This document shows, piece by piece, positions 12,777-23,400 of a DNA stretch of 64,000 bases. This stretch comes from Acanthosepion esculentum. Its lineage: Eukaryota > Mollusca > Cephalopoda > Sepiida > Sepiidae. The stretch spans positions 15,474,518 to 15,538,517 of the forward strand of contig OZ038480.1 in assembly GCA_964036315.1 (NCBI GenBank), read 5' to 3'. A program made the translations under genes and the position numbers. Under the pieces are notes generated by a model. That model did not search any database and was not told where the DNA came from. It saw only the letters and a program-made list of their open reading frames with translations. Numbering within the stretch: the stretch's first letter is position 1; every line of letters begins with the position of its first letter.

Positions 12777-15700
12777 CGTTTTTCATGTTAAATTTCTCAG
12801 AATATGTCTGTAGAGAAGACAAATTTTTTCTACAGATATATACTGAGAACTTTAAGACATTGTCGACATGGAAAACAAAAACACACACTTAGTCAAAAAA
12901 AAAAGAAAAAGTTACTAATATCCAAAAAGAGGCTTACACTGGAGTGTCTTTTAAAATTTTTGAATTTCATGTAACTCCACAACATTTCACTTTTGTTTAT
13001 CATCACTTGCCTTGATAAAGTCAAATGATGAAAAGCATCTGCAAGGACGAAGTAATATTTTCCAATTGTCTATTTTATTCACATTAAATTATGTCATTTA
13101 GCATCCTCCATAACCTAACAAGACTTTTCAGCCAACCTGATGAAGTTTCATGAGCATTTCTTAAATTTTAATTTTTTGTAAAACAGCATTTTTACTCTTG
13201 TCTATAAATACTGGTTACAAAATGAAATCCTTGTATTTGCCTTGCTAAAGTCCCTCAAAGGACAAAACACGTCTGCTGACATAAGTTGCCCTTTTTTTCT
13301 TTATTCATATTGTCCTTCACTGATCTATTCTATCTGAAAAATTTTACATATATATATATTTCATACTTGAATGTAATCTTCATGTCAAGCATGAAACACT
13401 TGGTGTTGACTTCAGTGTCCATTTTTATATTTATATACACCAGCATTGCTCAACCTTTTTACCCTTGTGTAACCCTTAAAATAAATTGCATGTCTCAAGG
13501 AAGCCCTGCACAAAAACAAAATTATATACCATATCTTTCTCATTATATTTTCATCGTTGTTCATGTGGTAAATATCATAGTATATATTTTTGATTAACTG
13601 GTTTAAGGAAAAATTAATACTTGTTTGCCAAATTTTTTGGTAATGCTAAATAAAATTCATACTGTTCCTTTATAACACTTCATCAGGGAGTTTTCATTCA
13701 CACACAAAAATTCTTAACTCAAACATAAAAAATAAACCTAAGTAACTAATATCCTATACCTATAATATAAATGTAAACAGAGCGAAAACAGATAATTGCT
13801 GCATCAGATTTTTTTATAGGTATTTCTGTAAAAATAAAGAAAAAACAAAGAAATAAGTAATTTTAAGTCCAGGTCCCGTTCGGTGAGTGGGCACTGACGA
13901 GTAAAGGTGATTTCACACTGGCGTCGTACAGACATCACTAAATATATTCCGAATGATTGTTATATTTTTTTAATAACATAATAGGTTAGATAAGATGATG
14001 TATTATTACAATATTACAATAACCAAAAATATATTGTGTGTGTTTAGTAATATTACATATATGAGATTAAATAAAAAGTCAAAAGTGCATTAGCTTATCT
14101 CACCTGTTCTCACAGAACCCTTGGGGACCTTTTGCAGAACCTTAGGGTTCCGGGGAACTCCGGTTGAGAAACACTGATATACACTCTATCCCTGATATTG
14201 AGCACTTTTAACCATAAATATAGCATACCTTAAAACTATATTTTTATCGTGTGTGTATGTATGTATGGGTGTATATATATAATATCCAACGTCAATAACA
14301 TGACTCAGGGTTTCATGTAGTTCTTGCCATCTTCAGGCGCAAATTTACACTTGAAGATTGCAAGTACTAGATGAAACTCCAAGTCGTGCTATCAACATTG
14401 GATATTATGTGCATTCATTAATATATACAGTGTAACCCGGATATAAGAGAAACTCGGATATAAGAGACTTCTTCTCCGGTCCTGACAACTCTCTTATATC
14501 CGGGTTACACTGTACTTATAGTCTGTTTCATAAGATTGAGCACTGTATTTATAACACCTGAGGAAGAAATATATTTATACATACGAGCAAGTAAGTGTAT
14601 ATAGATGTTTTATCCTACTAATTCTTATATATATAATCATGCACTAACATTTCTTTACTCCTGCCTTTCGTAAAACTAATTACGTAACATTTTCTTTTTA
14701 TCATTCACTCTTATTAATATTTGAAATGTTGCTACATTTCAAAATTTTAAATCTGAAGTCAAGAAATTAATGCTTTTTTTTGTTTTTTTTTTCCATACTT
14801 TTGTCTCTATTTCTAGCCTTAGCTGTTTGCCAGACATGATATCTCTCATCCGAAGTGCCGTTCGTTTACATCCTATTGTGGCTGCAAATGTTGACCGTTC
14901 CCTCCATCCATATGCAGCATTTACAACTGAACAGTGGCTTTCCTGGAACATTGGCAAGAGAAGAGCATCAGAGGTTAACTCATCTATTTTTTATTTTTCC
15001 TTACACAATAATATAAAGAATAAAACTTTTATTTATAATATATTTTCCCAGTTCATTAATGTAATGCTTTCTTATCTCTCTGAATTTCTGGAATAAGTTA
15101 CTTGATTTAGAAAACATTATTTGAAAAATTTCTCAGAGTTAATCTGTAGAAAAGGACAATATTTATAAATGTAAAAGACAACAGGAAAACTGTGATAGTG
15201 TGCCTTGAAAAAGTCCACATTTGACGAAACATGTTGGCAACTATTACAGTTTTCCTATTGTCTTTTACATTTATAAAGCATTATTTGCAATCAAACTAAT
15301 ATCCTCATCTTTTTTGTTCTTACTGTATTTAAGTGGTGGTCACCAGAGTTGAAATGTTGTGATAGTAGCAACAAAGATGATGATATTAGTCTGACTGTAA
15401 ATAACTTTCTCTAAATCAAGTCATATATATGGTGCGATGGGTAAATTGTCTACATTTTATATTTTTAATTTCACACATGCATGTCGTTTGTTTTTGTTTT
15501 GTTGACTGCACAGTATGGTAGGGTCAGTTGGGCACCAGAAATTTGGAAACCGCATGTAGTACTGCTTGGCACTTGTGCCGGAAGCTGCAATACAAACGTT
15601 TCCGAGTTTTTGTCTGTCATTCTGCAGACAGTGCAGAGGATTCAGAAAGAGTTGGATGGCATATGCAGTCAGCATCATTGTGATCACTAATTATGGCAAC

Positions 15701-18700
15701 ATTATGCCACCATTCCTCTTCCCACGGAGCCTCAGACTCAACACAGAGGTCTACATCAAATGCCTCGAGGAGGTAATGCTGCCCTAGGTCAAGAGGATGG
15801 CTGCTGGAAGACTCTAAGCCTGTCAACAGGACTCTGCACCATGCAACACAAGCAAGAGGACCCGGTTGTGGCTGTCAGACAATTTCTGCAACCACATCAC
15901 GTGAAATTTTAATGAAAATAGTTTTCATTCAATAAGAATTCAAATTTAGCAAATTATTATTCGTTCTCGGTAAAATTTATGTTATGAAATTCTTATAGTC
16001 AAAATCAAATACAATTAATCAGTAATAAAAGTTGGTTTTCTTTCATATTTGTGTAACATGCATTTCTCTAACATCCAATTTGCTCAATTTTTCATGTATT
16101 TCTTTCCGTCTGCTTTCAGCCAATTTCTGCTGATGAACAGTTGGTGTTAACAGTCCTCTTGTAGCATACTAATTGACACAGTCCTCTTGTAGCATACTAA
16201 TTGACACAGTCCTCTTGTAGCATACTAATTGACACAGTCCTCTTGTAGCATACTAATTGACACAGTCCTCTTGTAGCATACTAATTGACACAGTCCTCTT
16301 GTAGCATACTAATTGACACAGTCCTCTTGTAGCATACTAATTGACACAGTCCTCTTGTAGCATACTAATTGACACAGTCCTCTTGTAGCATACTAATTGA
16401 CACAGTCCTCTTGTAGCATACTAATTGACACAGTCCTCTTGTAGCATACTAATTGACACAGTCCTCTTGTAGCATACTAATTGACACAGTCCTCTTGTAG
16501 CATACTAATTGACACAGTCCTCTTGTAGCATACTAATTGACACAGTCCTCTTGTAGCATACTAATTGACACAGTCCTCTTGTAGCATACTAATTGACACA
16601 GTCCTCTTGTAGCATACTAATTGACACAGTCCTCTTGTAGCATACTAATTGACACAGTCCTCTTGTAGCATACTAATTGACACAGTCCTCTTGTAGCATA
16701 CTAATTGACACAGTCCTCTTGTAGCATACTAATTGACACAGTCCTCTTGTAGCATACTAATTGACACAGTCCTCTTGTAGCATACTAATTGACACAGTCC
16801 TCTTGTAGCATACTAATTGACACAGTCCTCTTTTCTCAGAGAAAAAACAAATCTACTTTTATTATAGTTTCTTATTGTCATCCACAGTATCCTATACAGA
16901 AAGAAAATATTTTTTTTATCATTTCATCCCAAGCAAGGCAATAAAGCCACTAAGGCACAAGTGGTTACTGAGTGTGAAAGAATATGATTAAAAGAAAAAC
17001 ATTAAAAGAGAGAACAATAAAAGAACAGGAATGAAAAAAACAGATAATTATTGATATTGCATTTAAATTTTTAAAGATCAAATTTAACTGGAAAGCAAGA
17101 AGCCAGAAGCCAATTTTTTTATAGATTTTTTTTAAAATATTGAAGTATTTTAAAAATAATTAATTTACATTTATATAAAAATGCTTGACTGTCATTTATT
17201 ATTATTATTATTAATATTAAAAGATTTCTGAATGTTTTTTTATAATTTTTGTTTATTTTATTTATTTTTTTAATACAGTGGCAGCGTGCAGTGTCTGTGA
17301 GATTGTACATCATTCAACTATTGAATGGAGCCTCTAGTTTCCAGGGGGAGAAAGTGTGGACCACAAAGCAAATCTTCTGTTGGTGTCGAATGCATGCATA
17401 CAGCCCACATCATTTAGGTGAGATTTTCCTCTTGTCATTATTTCATATTATCTTCACCCCCACAGCCACTACACCATCTTGGATTTTATTCAAAACTGTA
17501 AACTATTTATTGAGCTAACAAATCATTTATAATCCCCATTCCCACAGACAAAACATCGCAAACGTTTCACTACTTGTAATGAGATGAAAGCAGGTGTAAC
17601 TCATCTGAAGCTTTATTCAACTTAAAATGGAGTGTGTGCAAACTAGACTTATTTAAATATAGAATACATATAAGACGTAATAATCCATACCACATTCTCC
17701 CCTGCTAGTTATTTGTAGGGGACAAAGTCATTCCAATAACCTGGTCTCCTGCAGGTCCTTTGAGGACTGTTGTGGTTCGCAGTCGACAGCCACCTCTGAC
17801 ATTGACTCGTATGAGCTTGTACCGGGTTTGTCTTGCCTATACAGCTTTGAAGTATAAACCTTCAGCTTGAAGTGTTTACACCTCCTCAGTTTGTAAGCCA
17901 CTCTGCATCTGAATTTAAAATAGCAGTGTCCGTTTTAGAGTGGATTCATTTTTTAGGTTTGACATAAATTGCATGCAGCAAGTTTATAGCTTCCTCGTAA
18001 GAAGAGATGTCTGAAATTATTCTGTAGACAGAGTGGGACAGATAGGTCATTATCAGCCTTGTTTTGTCTATGTATCAATGAGGGTGTTCAACTTTAAGAG
18101 TTTCTACAAAGTTTTCAAACATTAAAATCCAATGGGTCCATTGCTTAGCAGCTGTGGAATGGTCAGGGTTGACATCAAAACTTTGTGGCGTCATGCAATG
18201 TTCCATGTTGTGGATTCTAAGTCGAATAAATTGTAATGAAAAGACGAATGCAAGTATAACAGATCTGAAGCTTTATTCAACTGGAGTGTGTTCGAGCTGG
18301 ACTTTCTTAAATACAGAATATGTATAAGAGGTGATAATCTATACCACACTATCTCTATCGCTATTTCCATGGCAAATGTTCTGACGAGCTACATCGCTTA
18401 CTCCAACCAGTCCTGACCTTCACAGCTAACATACACTGCGATAAATCATCCTCATTTCTTTCGCATTCCATGAGTAAGAAGGAAATCCCACTCAGACAGC
18501 TTCTTCCGAAGAACTGCTACTTTCTGGAACTGACTCCTCATAGGATGTTTTCCCAATCATTACAATCTTAACCTCTTCAAGTCTTGGATTAATCATTCTC
18601 TCTCCTACATAAACCCATAAACTGCACTTTTTACCTCCTCTTCTTGCACTCATACAATATCATCATTCAGTAATCTTCTACTGTGAGTGACTCTTGGGCC

Positions 18701-20393
18701 TTGTTTTGGGTAAACTTTAGTAAAAAAAAAAAAAAAATATGCTATATACAACCCTCTATTACACTACCTCTATGATTAAAAACATGAATTTTTTTTTTCT
18801 AATGCTTGTCATTTGCTGGAAAGCTATGTTCATGCAATGGAATGGAAGTGCAAAGTGACATGACACTTATTGGCAATAAAAATAGTATTGGTAAACTTAG
18901 TATCAAATTCTGGTTGAGACTGCTTATGTTTTCTTTGCACTAATGGACTTGGGAAAGGTAGGAATCCATTTGTCCCTGCACTCTGTCCCATCTTTAGATA
19001 TTTTGACAAAAAAAGTCTTCTCACTGTCATGCCACAATTGTTAACTGAAAAGTTTTGGTGAGTGTGTGCACTTGGACAAGGTGCTAAATTAAAAAGCTGT
19101 TATCCACATTGTCAAACTTCATCCTTTTCATTTAATCGGAAACTTTTTTTTTTGTTTTTTTTTTTGTTTTTTTGTTTTTTCCAGAAGCTTCTTCAACTTC
19201 CCAAAATAGAAAAGATGAATTTTTATCTTCAACCACAAACAGTCTCCTGCCACTTCAGCCATTGTCCAGTTTTTCTTCAATGGCAGCCTTAGAAAAACGA
19301 CTGGAAGCTCTTGAAACTGAAATCCCAACCCCACACACTGAAGACGAAATTGAAATTGATGTTGTCTCTACAGGTTAGTCATTTTTAACCCTTACTACTT
19401 CTTGACATAAACATCATACTTCCTTGATGCAACAAATTTTGCAAGTACAACAATAGAAGTGACTAAGTTTTATTGTTGGTATATTAGGCATATTCCCATA
19501 CAATCACTGAAGTTAAGCAAGCGATGTTGAGCCTGGTCAATAGATGGGTGACCATTTGAAAATACCATATGCTGTAAGCTTGGATGTGCAGGCGGTGTAA
19601 TGGATAATGGCTTCGAATTGTTAATCAAAAAGCCAAGATTCACTTCCCCTTTGGAGTTTTTATATTCACTTACAAACAAATACCCTTGGAAAAGGTATGA
19701 TTCCACCTGTTCTCCCTCCAGCTATGGGTTAATTAGTAAGATGTGTATTACTAAGACTATTACTATCTCCTCTCCCCGCCCAATAAATAAAAATAAAATC
19801 GTGTTCAAAATATTTAGATTTCGGCATTAAATAACCCATAGAGATGTTGATATGCCACTAAACAAAAACAACCCAGCCAAATTCACATGCACACATGTTA
19901 ACAGTCAATGTAATATTTTTGATAATTTAGAATTATTGTCATTTTTAGTTTTTATTCAAAACTTGATAAAGAATCCAGTCACATATAGACTTTATATTTT
20001 ATTAAATGTTTAATATCACTATTGTAAGTTGTTGTCTCTATTAAACTAAAAAGAGAAAATCTTGATTTCCAATCCAAATGATTTCTGTATTTGTCACTTT
20101 TCTGATGAATCCTAATGTGAGAAATTAAGGTGACAAAATAACTAAGAAGAAAAAAGGCTAACAAAATTCCCCCATTTGTAAACAGGAAACAAGGGATAAA
20201 CCTCTACTCCTTTACAAAAGACCAAGGAGGATAGGTTTGGACTCCTCCCCAGTCTTTTGAACAGAAGTAGAGTTTTATCCCTTGTTTCCTGTTCAGGATT
20301 TTGTTTCCAGTTCCTTCTAAAGTCTAGTTCGACTCAATACTTCTGATGTTTCCATCTGAACTTTGAAATTTTATTTACTAATTATTTATATTG

Positions 20394-20430
<37 letters not shown>

Positions 20431-23400
20431 CCCCCCCCTCAATAGGGGTGGCTAGGTTGGCCTATCATCCAGTTCACACTCCTCCTGGGCTTTTGAACAG
20501 GAGTACAGGTTTATCCCCATTTAGGATTGTGTTTCCAGTTCGTTCTAAAGTCTTTTCATTCTCTCTCACTCCCAGTAGCCTCTTGCATCTTAGAGGCATT
20601 ATTGCCTTGCTTGGGGTGAATTGATTAAAAAAAAATTCAAATAAGAATTGAAATTTTTTTATTCAAATAATTTTTTTTTCCCTAAGGACAGAATTGGGGA
20701 AAAGTCACTGACTGAATATGTGATGAATGATAATACTAAGATAAGCCATTTCCATAAAGGAGAATTCCACATTCATTGACTGAATAGAGGTTGAAATTTA
20801 AAATTTACAGTTTTTCAAGAAAATAGAATTCACAAGATCACTGTCATCACTCTTTCTAGTAATGATAGAAGTTTTCTTCCTAATCTTTTGCTTAAGGTAG
20901 TGTGTAAAATCAACATCTCGATTATGTCATTATTTTACCTGCTATCCAATTTAGTTGTTGCTGCTGTTGGAAGTCTTCAAGTGATGTGGTTTTTGTTATT
21001 TGGTAAAGCTCTTTGTGATTCTGTCACATCAATCTATAAGAGGAACAGTTGTCTTCTTTTAGGCCTTGAGGTATTCATTCACTTAATCATTGACCGGAGA
21101 AAAGAGTTGTATATAAAAATTGTGTCTTTGTTATCTTTGCAGATTTTCCCAAAGTCCGAATAAAGCGAGAAACGGAATCTAATTCCTGTCAATGGCAGAC
21201 CACACACAACCACATATTTTTACCTGTTAGTGATCCTGCCCTCTATGTTCAAGATGTTGCTAGACAGGTAATTATTTCACCGGCATAACAATACCTACAT
21301 GACACCTAATGATGCATTTTCAAAATTCAGACCACTTCAATTTTTTAAAGAATATTGTAAAAATACTGGAAAAAATAAAATTTTTAAAAGTTGGAAATTA
21401 ATTGTAACTATGAACATTTCCCGCCTAATAAAGGTCCAGGCCAGAAGTCGAGGTTTAGTTCTTGTAAAGAGATCTGTCAATAGATGTTACAGTCAAAGTG
21501 ATACAAAACAGATTTAAAAGTTAGAAAAATATCAGGACTTTGACAAAGAACTGAAAAGGCAATTGTGTCCATGTATATTGAAGTTGTTGAAGTATAACAG
21601 AAACTATCCAGACAACATTAAAATCAGCAAAACTCCTAAGTAAAGTGTTGGAGTTTGCAGCTGTTACTTGGTTTTCAGCAAAATGCCACCAGATTCTCTT
21701 GGTATGAAAACTTAATACAATAAGTAGAAAATATCTGTGAAAATTTCATGGTTTTCTTATTTGAATTTTCTGCTGAATCTTCATTCTTAAGTTAATTATT
21801 AATTAAGCTCATGGTGATTTCTATGACAATAAAATATCCAAAGAAGTTCTCCTCTTGCCTTTTTAAATATCTGCGCTTAACAACTTTAACAAAATATTGC
21901 AATAAAAATCATAAATATGAATGTTGGCTGTTAGTTCAAGAAGTAAGAGGGTACAAATGAAAAAATTTAAAATTCACAACTTTTTCCATTTCACTAAGGT
22001 AAATGTTAATCACTTCTTCATTTTTTCTTTCATTTTCTCATTGAAACCAAGTAGCGTCTTTGATATGTCTTTTTCGTCTTTCCACAAGATGAAAATGGAA
22101 TAGTCCATTATTTATAAGGTAGTGGCAGGGCGTAACAGTCATGTTAACTAAAAGAGGGACAAGCAGAATTATAATAATAATATAAATAATGACATTATTA
22201 TTATTATTATTATTATTAGCTGAAAATCACATGGATTAGAAAAGTTTTCTACTCAAAATTAATTATATATTTTAAAGTTGACATTTTTTTACATTGATTT
22301 AAAAAAATCCCTCAATAATTTGAATCTGTTTATTTTAATTTAGATAATGAAATATTTTCATACATGAGATTTATTATTAATTTAAACATGGGATTCAAGT
22401 GTATCTTCTTTTCTTAGCTAATATAATCTTTAGTCTAACCAGTATGCATGGGGGAGGCAAATAGTATAATGGTTATTGATGTAGAAAATGAAAGGGGCCA
22501 GTTGAATTTGACTTCCAGCCCACAAGCTATGGGTTAAATAGCAGAGTAGACTTAGCTCACTTACTTTGAGTAGCAAAGTCTGGAAAAAGAAGCCCAAAAA
22601 GGACTACTCTGAATTCAAACCATAGAGCAAGCAGCAGAAAATCACACCATTACCTTCCTCAAGAAGTTTTGGCATTTCACAAAGGAATCTTTGGAGAGCC
22701 ATGATTGCCTACATGTTCATCTGACATTGCATTTAAAAAAAAAATATTTAAATACACAATTTTACCCAAATATTCTTCAAGGAAAACAGCCAAGTAAAAT
22801 TTTATATTTTATTCATTTCAGGCGGGCGTCCATTTTAAGCCAACAGAATTGGAAGATCAAGTTCTTGGTTCAGTATGTGAAATGATGCTTTTTTCTGTAA
22901 GTATTTTCTGGCAAAAGTAGGTTTTTTTTCATTAAATTTCCCTGTGGATTTATGGCTATTAGTAGTTTTTGTTGGTTTAAGCCTCATCAATAAGATATTA
23001 GGAGAACAGCTAACAAAATAATTTCAAAGTCTGTTTACTAATTCCTAATATCCGTTGTGAAAGGCATGAACCCATATCTCTTTATACCCTCTGCTACCTC
23101 TTGTTTTCTTGACTCTGTCTTTTATTGTGATAGTATGCAGAAAAAATGTAAATGATACCGAACAAGTCTTTTATGTGTTTAAACTTTGTCTTTCAATGAA
23201 AAAAAAAAACAAAACAAATGACCTTTTACTAATTTCTTGGTGTGCTAGCACTCTCACTTATTGTGTATTTGGAATTATTGGAGATCCAGGTATAGGTCAT
23301 TGGCATCCAAAAATGTTTCAAATTTTGTACCCTGGCATCAAAGAAGATGTAAAAAGAAAGAGAGACCCTGGCATATGTCAATTCTGACTAGTGTAATCAG

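Larger units (their letters stand above)
10607..14816 (+). other. YEATS2 intron, 4.2 kb
   Basis: GT-AG intron containing a foldback, two diverged copies of a hammerhead-tailed repeat, three (TA)n tracts, a tRNA-like segment, a hAT element, a second foldback and an 84-bp MITE. 10607-11220 and 12140-12260 show nothing I recognise. Confidence 0.8.
14974..17278 (+). other. YEATS2 intron, 2.3 kb
   Basis: GT-AG intron holding a foldback, a mariner relic, the perfect 28-bp tandem repeat and a reverse LINE 3' end. 15290-15425 and 15910-16150 have nothing I recognise. Confidence 0.8.
17418..19184 (+). other. YEATS2 intron, 1.8 kb
   Basis: GT-AG intron occupied by a LINE fragment split by a small Ty3/gypsy remnant. 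18765-19180 is AT-rich and holds a short SINE-type piece near 18935-18980 but nothing else I can name. Confidence 0.8.
19374..21142 (+). other. YEATS2 intron, 1.8 kb
   Basis: GT-AG intron with one SINE, a foldback, a CT tract and a LINE 3' end near 20455-20640. 19780-20170 and 20640-21140 show nothing I can name. Confidence 0.75.
21268..22821 (+). other. YEATS2 intron, 1.6 kb
   Basis: GT-AG intron. It holds an ATT microsatellite (22190-22219) and a SINE piece (22447-22640). 21270-22185 has no recognisable element. Confidence 0.8.

Noticed and set aside
12599..12892. Open frames on both strands around 12.6-12.9 kb
   Set aside because: Both cross the (TA)n tract at 12729-12770 and have no motif.
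13138..13160. CTGATGA near 13.14 kb as a hammerhead core
   Set aside because: No pairing stem and no GAAA at a suitable distance; the motif at the end of the same repeat is the better candidate.
16151..16832. CRISPR array
   Set aside because: Repeats are directly tandem with no spacers, and the DNA is from an animal nucleus.
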